From assembly GCA_020698575.1 (NCBI GenBank), contig CM036254.1, forward strand, positions 4,153,883 to 4,217,882: a stretch of DNA of 64,000 bases, given 5' to 3'. This document shows, one piece after another, positions 1-11,900 of the stretch. Under the pieces are notes generated by a model, which saw nothing but the letters and a program-made list of their open reading frames with translations, was not told the DNA's origin and searched no databases. Origin of the DNA: Bostrychus sinensis. Taxonomy: Eukaryota; Chordata; Actinopteri; Gobiiformes; Eleotridae. Within the stretch, counting starts at the first letter, position 1. Every line of letters begins with the position of its first letter. Position numbers and translations under genes: made by a program.

Positions 1-1704
1 GAGACCGGGACCAAGACCGGGACCGGGACCGAGACCGGGACTGAGACCGGGACCGGGACTGAGACCGAGACTGAGACCAAGACTGAGACCGGGACCGAGA
101 CCGGGACCGAGACCGGGACTGAGACCGGGACCGAGACCGGGACTGAGACCGAGACCGGGACCAAGACCGGGACCGGGACTGGGACCGAGACCGGGACCGG
201 GACTGGGACCGAGACCTGGACTGAGACCGGGACTGAGACCGGGACCGAGACCAAGACTGAGACCGAGACCGGGACTAAGACCGGGACTGAGACCGGGACC
301 GAGACCGGGACCGAGACCGGGACCGGGACTGAGACCGGGACTGAGACCGAGACCGGGACCGAGACCGGGACCAAGACCGGGACCGGGACTGAGACCGAGA
401 CTGAGACCGGGACTGAGACCGGGACCGAGACCGGGACTGAGACCGGGACCGAGACCGGGACTGAGACCGGGACTGAGACCAGGACTGAGACCGAGACCGA
501 GACTGAGACCGGGACCGAGACCGGGACCAGGACTAAGACCGGGACTGAGACTGGGACTGAGACTGGGACCGAGACCGGGACTGAGACTGAGACTGAGACT
601 GAGACCGGGACTGAGACCGGGACTGAGACCGAGACTGAGACTGAGACTGAGACCGGGACTGAGACTGGGACTGAGACCGAGACCGAGACTGAGACCGAGA
701 CCAAGACCGAGACCGGGACTGAGACCGAGACTGAGACCGGGACTGAGACCGGGACCGAGACCGGGACTGGGACCGAGACCGGGACTGAGACCGGGACCGA
801 GACCAAGACCGAGACCGGGACTGAGACCGAGACCGAGACTGAGACCGAGACCGGGACTGAGACCGGGACCGAGACCGGGACTGGGACCGAGACCTGGACT
901 AAGACCGGGACTGAGACTGGGACTGAGACCGGGACTGAGACCGGGACCGGGACTGAGACTGAGACTGAGACCGAGACCAAGACCGGGACTGAGACCGAGA
1001 CCGGGACCGAGACCGGGACCGAGACCGGGACCGGGACCGAGACCGAGACCGGGACCGAGACCGAGACTGAGACCGAGACTGAGACCGGGACCGAGACCGG
1101 GACCGAGACCGGGACCGAGACCGAGACCGAGACCGGGACTGAGACCGAGACCGAGACCGGGACTGAGACCGAGACCGGGACTGAGACCGGGACCGGGACT
1201 GAGACTGGGACTGGGACCGGGACTGAGACTGAGACCGGGACTGGGACCGGGACTGAGACCGGGACCAAGACCGGGACTGAGACTGAGACCGGGACCGGGA
1301 CTGGGACGGGGACTGAGACTGAGACCGGGACCGAGACCGGGACTGAGACCGGGACCAAGACCGGGACTGGGACCAAGACCGGGACTGAGACCGGGACTGA
1401 GACCGGGACTGGGACCGAGACCGGGACCGAGACCGGGACTGAGACCGGGACTGAGACCGAGACCGGGACTGAGACCGGGACTGAGACCGAGACCGAGACC
1501 GGGACCGAGACCGGGACCGGGACCGGGACTGAGACCGGGACCGGGACTGAGACTGAGACTGGGACTGAGACCGGGACTGAGACTGAGACTGGGACTGAGA
1601 CCGGGACTGAGACTGAGACTGAGACCGGGACTGAGACCGGGACTGAGACCGAGACTGAGACTGAGACTGAGACCGGGACTGAGACCGAGACCGGGACCGG
1701 GACT
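1..1704. repeat. Hexanucleotide satellite RRGACY, about 284 units
   Basis: The whole stretch is a tandem array of 6-bp units, mainly GAGACC, GGGACC, GAGACT and GGGACT, with occasional AAGACC, AGGACT or TGGACT. Every 60-base line starts in the same hexamer phase, so about 284 units follow one another without an indel although substitutions are frequent. The array starts before the window. Frame 1 is stop-free and would read as a (Glu/Gly/Lys)-Thr dipeptide repeat, but there is no start codon and nothing else suggests coding. Given the downstream exons, it probably lies in an intron of slc24a3. At its right end it passes directly into an 11-bp array with a related motif. Confidence 0.93.
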
Positions 1705-2600
1705 AAACCAGGGCTAAACCAGGACTAAACCAGGGCTAAACCAGGGCTAAACCAGGGCTAAACCAGGGCTAAACCAGGGCTAAACTAGGAATAAACCAGG
1801 ACTAAACCAGGACTAAACTAGGAATAAACCAGGTTTAAACCAAGGGCTAAACCAGAATTAAACCAAGACTAAACTAGGAATAAACCAGGTTTAAACCAAG
1901 GACTAAACCACAATTAAACCAAGACTAAACTAGGACTAAACCAAGACTAAACTAGGACTAAACCAAGACTAAACTAGGACTAAACCAGGGCTAAACAAGG
2001 GCGAAATCAGACATAAACAAGACAAACCAGGACCAATACAGAACTAAACCTGGACTACAACAAGGGCAAAACCAAGGACTAAACCACAATTAAACCAAAA
2101 CTAAACTAGGACTAAACCAGGATTAAACCAAGGACTAAACCAGGATTAAACCAAGGACTAAACTAGGACTAAATCAGGATTAAACCAAGACTAAACTAGG
2201 ACTAAACCAGGATTAAACCAAGGACTAAACCACAATTAAACCAAGACTAAACTAGGACTAAACCAGGATTAAACCAGAGCCAACTGAGGACTAAAACAAG
2301 GACTAAACCAAGACTAAACCAGGTGTAGTCCTGGTTTAGTCCTGGCTAAAAACAAAGGCTAAACGAGGTCTAAACCAGGACCAATCCAGAACCAAACCAG
2401 GACTATACCAGGGCTAAAATTGTACTTAACCAGGACTAGACCTAAGAATAACCCAGAGTTAACCAGGACTAAACCAGGAGTAATTCAGGACTAAACCAGG
2501 TCTCTTCAGCCGCAGGACCTAGACTCAGTCGCGCTCATTAACGTGGTAAAGATCGGGACTACACCAAGACTAGACCAGTTTTAAACCAGGACTAAACCAG
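1705..2600. repeat. 11-bp minisatellite AGGACTAAACC, degenerate
   Basis: Tandem copies of an 11-bp unit (AGGACTAAACC, AGGGCTAAACC, AGGAATAAACC, AAGACTAAACT). The order is clean at the left end and increasingly degenerate towards 2600. A short inverted patch near 2325-2345 reads CTGGTTTAGTCCTGG. The array begins exactly where the hexamer satellite stops and ends about 50 bp before the first recognisable slc24a3 exon. The same motif recurs at 6287, 17961, 42060 and 50630. Confidence 0.9.
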
Positions 2601-2652
2601 GACCCAGGCAGGTCCAGCCCTGGCCCGGTCTAACCCCTGTCGTTCCCTACAG

Positions 2653-2905
2653 AGGCAGCGTCTCATCAGCAGCAGGACCCTCACCAACGGAGACTCGGAC
2701 GTCCCGGTGAAGGCGGGTCCCAGGAAGAGCGTGGAGAACGGCGTGTCGTCCGCAGCGGGAGGGGCCGACAGGAGCGGGCGCGATCGCCGTGACGACCGCG
2801 AAACGGGAAACGACACGGAGAACGAGGACAACGACAACAACGAGAACGACGAGGACGAGGAGGAGGAGGAGGGCGAGGGGCCGTTCGTGCCGCACAGGTG
2901 TCCAG
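2653..2905 (+). CDS. slc24a3: slc24a3 exon: large cytosolic acidic loop
   Basis: The acceptor is a pyrimidine-rich tract ending CCCTACAG at 2652; the donor is CCAG/GTAGGA after 2905 and leaves a one-base codon remainder. The 84 encoded residues start RQRLISSRTLTNGDSDV. They run through a basic/polar stretch into an Asn/Asp/Glu tract with five consecutive Glu, and end FVPHRCP. NCKX proteins have such a poorly conserved acidic loop between the two membrane clusters. An earlier GT at 2898 was rejected as donor because it would put a stop into the next exon. Confidence 0.85.
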
Positions 2906-5900
2906 GTAGGAACGGGTCTGGATCCCTTCCCATGCAAATAACGTACGCCGATCAGGCAGAACATTATGACCACTGACACAGATTATCTCTACATAGTGGC
3001 TATGTGAATGTTGTCCACAGATGAAGTGGTGAATAAGTTTAAATGTGAATGTTGTCCGCAGGTGGAGTGGTGAATAAGTTTAAATGTGAATGTTGTCCAC
3101 AGATGAAGTGGTGAATAAGTTTAAATGTGAATGTTGTCCGCAGATGAAGTGGTGAATAAGTTTAAATGTGAATGTTGTCCACAGATGAAGTGGTGAATAA
3201 GTTTAAATGTGAATGTTGTCCGCAGGTGGAGTGGTGAATAAGTTTAAATGTGAATGTTGTCCTCAGGTGGAGTGGTGAATAAGTTTAAATGTGAATGTTG
3301 TCCTCAGGTGGAGTGGTGAATAAGTTTAAATGTGAATGTTGTCCACAGATGAAGTGGTGAATAAGTTTAAATGTGAATGTTGTCCTCAGGTGGAGTGGTG
3401 GATAAGTTCAAATGTGAATGTTGTCCACAGATGAAGTGGTGAATAAGTTTAAATGTGAATGTTGTCCTCAGGTGGAGTGGTGGATAAGTTCAAATGTGAA
3501 TGTTGTCCACAGATGAAGTGGTGAATAAGTTTAAATGTGAATGTTGTCCTCAGGTGGAGTGGTGAATAAGTTTAAATGTGAATGTTGTCCACAGATGAAG
3601 TGGTGAATAAGTTTAAATGTGAATGTTGTCCACAGATGAAGTGGTGAATAAGTTTAAATGTGAATGTTGTCCACAGATGAAGTGGTGAATAAGTTTAAAT
3701 GTGAATGTTGTCCACAGATGAAGTGGTGAATAAGTTTAAATGTGAATGTTGTCCTCAGGTGGAGTGGTGAATAAGTTTAAATGTGAATGTTGTCCTCAGG
3801 TGGAGTGGTGAATAAGTTTAAATGTGAATGTTGTCCACAGATGAAGTGGTGAATAAGTTTAAATGTGAATGTTGTCCACAGATGAAGTGGTGAATAAGTT
3901 TAAATGTGAATGTTGTCCTCAGGTGGAGTGGTGAATAAGTTTAAATGTGAATGTTGTCCTCAGGTGGAGTGGTGAATATGTTTAAATGTGAATGTTGTCT
4001 GCAGGTGGAGTGGTGAATAAGTTTAAATGTGAACGTTGTCCACAGATGAAGTGGTGAATAAGTTTAAATGTGAATGTTGTCCTCAGGTGGAGTGGTGAAT
4101 AAGTTTAAATGTGAATGTTGTCCACAGATGAAGTGGTGAATAAGTTTAAATGTGAATGTTGTCCACAGATGAAGTGGTGAATAAGTTTAAATGTGAATGT
4201 TGTCCACAGATGAAGTGGTGAATAAGTTTAAATGTGAATGTTGTCCTCAGGTGGAGTGGTGAATAAGTTTAAATGTGAATGTTGTCCACAGATGAAGTGG
4301 TGAATAAGTTTAAATGTGAATGTTGTCCTCAGGTGGAGTGGTGAATAAGTTTAAATGTGAATGTTGTCCACAGATGAAGTGGTGAATAAGTTTAAATGTG
4401 AATGTTGTCCACAGATGAAGTGGTGAATAAGTTTAAATGTGAATGTTGTCCACAGATGAAGTGGTGAATAAGTTTAAATGTGAATGTTGTCCACAGATGA
4501 AGTGGTGAATAAGTTTAAATGTGAATGTTGTCCACAGATGAAGTGGTGAATAAGTTTAAATGTGAATGTTGTCCTCAGGTGGAGTGGTGAATAAGTTTAA
4601 ATGTGAATGTTGTCCTCAGGTGGAGTGGTGAATATGTTTAAATGTGAATGTTGTCTGCAGGTGGAGTGGTGAATAAGTTTAAATGTGAACGTTGTCCACA
4701 GATGAAGTGGTGAATAAGTTTAAATGTGAATGTTGTCCTCAGGTGGAGTGGTGAATAAGTTTAAATGTGAATGTTGTCCACAGATGAAGTGGTGAATAAG
4801 TTTAAATGTGAATGTTGTCCACAGATGAAGTGGTGAATAAGTTTAAATGTGAATGTTGTCCACAGATGAAGTGGTGAATAAGTTTAAATGTGAATGTTGT
4901 CCTCAGGTGGAGTGGTGAATAAGTTTAAATGTGAATGTTGTCCACAGATGAAGTGGTGAATAAGTTTAAATGTGAATGTTGTCCTCAGGTGGAGTGGTGA
5001 ATAAGTTTAAATGTGAATGTTGTCCACAGATGAAGTGGTGAATAAGTTTAAATGTGAATGTTGTCCACAGATGAAGTGGTGAATAAGTTTAAATGTGAAT
5101 GTTGTCCTCAGGTGGAGTGGTGAATAAGTTTAAATGTGAATGTTGTCCTCAGGTGGAGTGGTGAATAAGTTTAAATGTGAATGTTGTCTGCAGGTGGAGT
5201 GGTGAATAAGTTTAAATGTGAATGTTGTTCACAGATGAAGTGGTGAATAAGTTTAAATGTGAATGTTGTCCTCAGGTGGAGTGGTGAATAAGTTTAAATG
5301 TGAATGTTGTCTGCAGGTGGAGTGGTGAATAAGTTTAAATGTGAATAATGTCCACAGATGAAGTGGTGAATAAGTTTAAATGTGAATGTTGTCCGCAGGT
5401 GGAGTGGTGAATAAGTTTAAGTGGCTCCTGGCCTGGCCCCTGAGCCTCCTCTTCTTCTTCACGATCCCCAACTCGTCCTCTCCTCGCTGGGAGAACTACT
5501 TCATGCTGTCATTCGTGGCCTCCACCATGTGGATCGCGGGCCTGTCCTACATCATGGTCTGGATGGTGAGTGTTGGGACTCAACTGGAAACATTACATTA
5601 AATCTACGCCCAGTTTGGAGAAGTAGACGGGAGCAATGAGTTTGTGTTATGCTGCTAATGTGACCAATGAAGACACACTTTTAGAGAAGCTAACCTCAGC
5701 TTCTACAGCTTCAGCTTTCCACCAGCAGGACGGTCTGGTTCCTCGCTCCGGTTCGATTACAACCATTTATCTGCAGCACGTCTTACAAAAGCGGAAGCGC
5801 TAACCAAGGTAGCACTAGCTACCAAGCTAATGTAATAACTTCTCTGACCTGATTAACGGTGTTTAGTGCTTTACTTCGTCGCCTGTTGGTTCTGCTGAAG

Positions 5901-8900
5901 TCCTCGTTGTTGTTCAGTGCTCTGTGGGATTTTTTATTTTTTTATTTTTTTGTCTTGTTTTCATTTTAACAACAGTAAAGTCCAGTTGACATCTAATATA
6001 ACAAACGCATTAAAAAAAACAACTTTTTCCACAAGTCTTTGTACAAATGGCTTCTCCTGCTGTCCCTGCTCAGAAATAAGTACAGAGCTGTTCATAATGC
6101 AGCGTATTCTGGTGTTTTATGAAAAAAACTGCAGGAATCCATGTTTGTTTGGGTCAGCGGTGAACTGCTTACGTCCCACACTTCGTTTCTCTGATTGGTT
6201 ACTTCGCTTGTGATTGTTCCGCCACAGAAGCGAAACTTAAGTGAAGAGGTACCAGATTAACTTCTTTGTATAGAATAGGAAAAAAACAGGTCTAAACCAG
6301 GTCTAAACCAGGTCTAAACCAGGACTAAACCAGGACTAAACCAGTTTTAAACCAGGTCTAAACCAGATCTAAACCAGGTCTAAACTAGGTCTGAACTCCT
6401 CTTTGTGTAAGTGTGTGTTGCACAGAAGAATCCAGGACTAAACCAGGACTAAACCAGGTCTAAACCAGTTTTAAACCAAGTCTAAACCAGTTCTAAACCA
6501 GGTCTAAACTAGGTCTGAACTCCTCTTTGTGTAAGTGTGTGTTGCACAGAAGAATCCAGGACTAAACCAGGTCTAAACTCTTCTCAATGCAAGTGTGAGT
6601 TCCACAGTGGAAACCAGGACTAAACCAGGTCTAAACCAGTTTTAAACCAAGTCTAAACCAGTTCTAAACCAGGTCTAAACTAGGTCTGAGCTCCTTTTTG
6701 TGTAAATGTGTGTTGCACAGAAGAATCCAGGACTAAACCAAGTCTAAACCAGGTCTAAACTCCTCCCAGTGTGTGTGTGAGTCCCACAGTGGAAACCAGG
6801 ACTCCTCTGCCTCCCAGTGCGCAGAGAATTGATTTGGCCTAGGTTTTACTCCGCATGCCCTTCCTGACACAACCCCTCTTCATTTATCTGGGCTTGGGAC
6901 TAGCACAAAGCGTAAACTGGCTTGTGACCCTTTGCCGCTGGATTGAAAACATCTTATTGTAATAATAATATATCAAAAGTATCTCATAAAACCATCCACA
7001 AAAAGTGAACTGTCCATTTAAAAAATGACAGAAATAGACTTTTTATGTGAGTGCCAATGTAAACCTATTGTGTTCTGTCTGTATCCATGTACATCTGTGT
7101 ACTTGTGTGTGTTTGCGCTGTAGGTGACGGTGATCGGCTTCACCCTGGGGATCCCTGATGTCATCATGGGGATCACGTTCCTGGCGGCGGGCACCAGTGT
7201 CCCTGACTGCATGGCCAGCCTCATCGTCGCTCGGCAGGGTACAGTGCTAACCACACAGACACCAACCTCCACAATTATGTTGTTTCTTTTTTTTTAATAT
7301 ATAAAAGCACATTTATTGCATACGTTCAAGAGTTTGATCCTCGGGCCAACCTACGTCTACGTTAGATACTGTATTTTCCGGACTATAAGTCGCTCTGGAG
7401 TGTAAGTTGCACTAGCCAAAAAAGAAGCAGAAGAAAAAACTGGATATAAGTCGCACTGTACTATAAGTCGCATTTTTGAGGGGAAATTTTTTTTACAAAA
7501 TCTGACACCAAGAACAGATATTTCATGTTGAAAGGCAAGTTATAGTAATAACAGAATAGAGAACAACAGCTGAATAGGTGTGCGCTATGCTAACGTAACA
7601 CATTGATGGTTATTCAGCTACATGAAGCATAAACAACGAACTGAATAGGTGTCTCGTATGTTAACGTAATATATTAACAGTTATTCACATAACTATAGCA
7701 TAAAGAACATAATATAACAAGTTCACCAAACTCACCATCTCACTCCTAATCGCTAAATCCTTTAAATTCTTCATCCTCGGTGTCGCTTCTGAACAACTCC
7801 GCCAACTCCGGAGGTAGACGAAGCGCCGCTTCCTCCTCTGCGTGGCTGTCGTCAGACTCAGCATCAGTTCCATTTCCAATTATTCCGCTCTTTCTCAGTT
7901 GTCTTTATAGCCTAAGTTGTTAGTGGTAATGTTTACATTTTAAATTGTCAGTGGTACAGGTGCAGCAGATGCTGGTACACAAGCCTAGAGCGCCCTCTAA
8001 CCAACACCTGACATATTTTAATATATAAGTCACACCTGAGTATACGTCGCACCCCTAGCCAGACGATGAAAAAAGTGTGACTTATAGTCCAGAAAATACG
8101 GTACGCATTCAGATACAGACAGCTCTGGCCGTCTTCTGAGCTCATTCTGTCGTACGTTGGTCAGTTTTCCCAGAGCTTGTGGATACGGACAAACAGAGCA
8201 GTACATGTGCTAACTGTTGGGGGGCGCTAGTGAACACAGCTCAAAAAGTCACAGCAGAAGAAACAAGTGAATTTTTAAGGAGAGAGTAGAGAAAGTTAGT
8301 CACGGTTTATTCAAAGACTGAACAGACCGCTGCTAGTTTTGCCTCATTTTCTTGGCTCTTTTTGAACAACTGTGGTGTAAAAACCCCCTCCAGCGCCGCC
8401 ACGTTTGTTTACAATTGTTCTTTTTCTTTCATCTTGGTAAAATCTTTGACTGTTGTTGATCGCCCCCTACTGGTTATTTAACATAACACACACATTGACA
8501 GAAAATGGTTTGAAGTTTAAATGCTGTGACGCCAAACAATGCTTGGAACGCACAGATCTATTTTTGTACAAAATGGGAGAATAAATGAGCCTTTAGGTGA
8601 AGAGGAGAGCTCCTGCATCAAGTGGAGGAGTCCCGGGGAAGACCTAGGACACACTGGAGGGACTATGTCTGTCAGGATTCCCCCGGTAGAGCTGAAATAG
8701 ATGAATGGATGTAATAAAAACGAGAGTGAATGGTTGTCTGTGTGTCTCAGGCCCATATTTACTGGGACCATGCAGAAGAAGATGAATGAAAGAACCTCAG
8801 TGATCTGGTTTGTACTTATCTGCTGCTCTTTTACTCTCTGGTTCAGGTATGGGAGACATGGCCGTGTCCAACTCCATTGGCAGTAATGTGTTCGACATCC

Positions 8901-11900
8901 TGGTGGGACTGGGTCTGCCCTGGGCCCTCAAGACTCTGGCCATCAACTACGGCTCTGATGTGAGTAATGCACTGCTCTGGACCATCACTGAACACATTCA
9001 TCACTTTAGCATAAGTCTTTTTATAGTTTTACAGCTAGTGCTCTACCTATTGTGAGCCAGGGACATGATTTTAGAATTGGTGGACATATATATTATTTGA
9101 CGGCACAGTGGCAAAGTGGAAAGCACTGTCGCCTCACAGCAAAAAGGTCCCAGGTTCGATTCACGTACCAGCAAGTCTGATGATTGTGTGTGGTTGCTGG
9201 TTTCATGTGTAGGGCCGTGAGACTAACCCCGAATTCACACCGAAAACGTCTCGAGAGCGTGGCAGCAGCAGGTCGTCAATTCACAGCAAGGACGTCAGAG
9301 CTGCTGCTGTAACGCTGCTCAAGCGGCTCTCCCCGCTGAGTTTTACAGACGACTCACCGTCTGAACAGAAAGTTGTCTTTACAGAGCCCTGTAGCTTCTA
9401 CTTCTGCAGGTTGTTCTTGTAAAACGGCTGCTTGGCATCGCAAATTACATTACTGTATTTTCCGCACTATAAGGCGCACCGCATTATAAGGCGCATCCAC
9501 TAGATGGCACTGCGCTAAAGGGAATGTCAATAAAACAGTCAGATAAGTCAGTCAGTCAAACTTTATTAATAGAATACAAACCAGCGTTCTTACAACTCCC
9601 TCGTTGAAAACAATGTATTTCCAACTCCATTTGTCACAGTTCAAAGCTACATGAACAGCGTTCGAGCGCTCAGTTTTCTGTCCCCTCAATGTCGCAACTC
9701 TTCTACTGAGATGGAGCAAAGGCCGCGCCTCCTTGTTCTTTTGCGGCAGGATCCATAAACACGCCTATGGCACACATGAACAGCTGGGACTGGAATTCCC
9801 CTTTATCGTTTTTACCGCTGTCACTTCGGCGACGCCCCCTGAATACGGTAGCCATAATTAACCAACACTGATCCATATATAAGGCGCATCGGATTATAAG
9901 GCGCACTGTCGGTTTTTGAGAAAATTAAAGGCTTTTAGGTGCGCCTTATAGTGCGGAAAATACGGTTCTCCCCTCAAGAATCAACTTCTCGGTGCTTAGT
10001 GTTTACATTACCGCTGTTTTCAGTGAGGCTTTATTTTGAAAGTGTAGCGGAAGTTTATTTTGACACTTGGAGCCTGTTTCCCGGCTGTAGCTCTGCAGAT
10101 CGCCGCGTAGACGCTCGAAAAATAGAACTCCAACCTAATTTGAGCGTTGCGGCGAGTCGTTCGTAAGACGCGCGTAAGATGTCCCCGGTGTGAACTGTCA
10201 GATTGATTAAAACAGAACGCAGTTGACTCGAGTTTGACGTGACAAGTGTTTTTATCTCTTGAGAAGGGTAGCGCCGCAGCATACAGGAATACTCAAACTG
10301 AGACAAAATGCTACTCAATGTCTGTTTTTGAGGTAGACAAAATATTGATTAAAGGCTAAAAAAAAGTCAATTTAGCAGAATAGGGGACCTTTAACAATCT
10401 GTGATGAGGAAACCATCTCTGTATTGAAAATGACAAAGCAGGTAATTTCCATTGCTAACTGCTATAACCTTATTTAACCTAAACTCCTAAACCTGATACT
10501 GTCCTGGTATTTTTTCCATTTATTTGCTTGTGCTTTGATGTCTCTCTGTTTACTCGCTCTTATCTCCCAGTGCAGTGTGTTTGCTTATCGCGTTGACTTT
10601 TTGTGGAAAATATTTGAGCTCATCTCCATAAACCAGCTATTATTTATTATCCCCACTACACACAATACTCCCATCTGATCCATTCACTGCTCACTTTTTA
10701 CCATCCACCGCCACCCTTTACTGGCTGTAACCTGTTTAAATGTTGAGTAAATGACATCTTTGTTTAATCAGAGAAGGGTTTGACATTTTGGGTTGCGGTT
10801 TTGACACGTGATCGAGCAGAAAATTGCAAAATCAATGTCACTGCCTCAGCCTCTGTCGGTCTATCTGCTGAAATACATCAATCTTTCACTCGTTTTCTGT
10901 TCCCTAAAGAGACAGGAGTGACAGGCAGACTCCGCCTCCTGCTGAGATGACAAGGCTATGATGATTCTGACTCCATTTATTTGCACGATAACAAGCGACT
11001 CGTTAAAGAAGTCGTTAAGGATGCACTACCTGACTTTTCTCCCTTGTATTTGAGGAAAAGTCATTATTCAGTCAACATCACTGGACTGTATGATAAAGGG
11101 TTTTTGACAGAGGGGTAACTAGAGCAGGTACTGATTTTTTTTGACCAATCACACGCTCAGATCAAGGACACTTTCATTGGTTGTGTCCAAGTTGTTTATA
11201 TGCTGGAGTAACAAATGTAAAGAGACCAAATACAGCTCTGATTACAACCGCTCACCACAAAACAACTGAGAAAAGAGAAACAGAGACAGTAAATAGGACT
11301 GCACGATATGAAGAAAACTTATCAAAAATGATCATCCACCATATGCTTATATTTCAGTGATCTAAGCTAGCTAAATTACTTTTGTGATTAAAAGTAGTTG
11401 CAGCTCTTTACAGATGCAAGTTTAATGTTTTTGGCAGCAATTGGTTCTTTGGATCCAGAAGGTTGCAGACCCCTGGATTAAAATCTATGAATGATTTTTT
11501 CCCAGATCTAAGTCAGTCCTAGTTGCTAAAAGTGAACTTAGTGAAGTGGAATTGGTGGTGACGCTGTAAAATACTCTGTAAAAACATTATATTACGTGGC
11601 ATTTAGGTTTAGTGATAAATACAGGGTTTCTGCTGGGTCTTAAAACGTCTAAAAAGTCTTAAAATTCTGAATTTAAGGCCTTAAAAAGTGTTAAATTGCG
11701 CGAGATGCAGAGTATTAGGTCTTAAATAGGGCTGCACGATATGGAGAAAACATGCGATATTCGATAACTATATTGAAAATTGTGATAATGATATTATTGC
11801 GATATTTCAAAATAGAGCCTACTTTTCGAACATAGTAAGTTAAATTCACTACATTTCACAAAAATGTAAGTTCCTGTATTTACAATCAAAACTTAACACA

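Larger units (their letters stand above)
7239..8846 (+). other. slc24a3 intron with a MITE and a retroposon fragment
   Basis: Noncoding. It holds a MITE at 7367-8102 and an antisense Rex/L2-like fish retroposon fragment at 8583-8705. I see nothing specific in 8103-8580. Confidence 0.75.

Noticed and set aside
2592..2979. Antisense reading frames over the acidic-loop exon
   Set aside because: They are shadows of the slc24a3 exon on the + strand; their Ser/Leu/Val runs come from the GAGGAG tract.
2985..5398. 41-bp repeats as a CRISPR array
   Set aside because: The repeats are directly contiguous with no unique spacers, lie in a eukaryotic intron and copy the adjacent exon boundary.
9098..9190. 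tRNA gene
   Set aside because: A- and B-box-like sequences are present but the acceptor stem and cloverleaf are not; it fits a SINE head.
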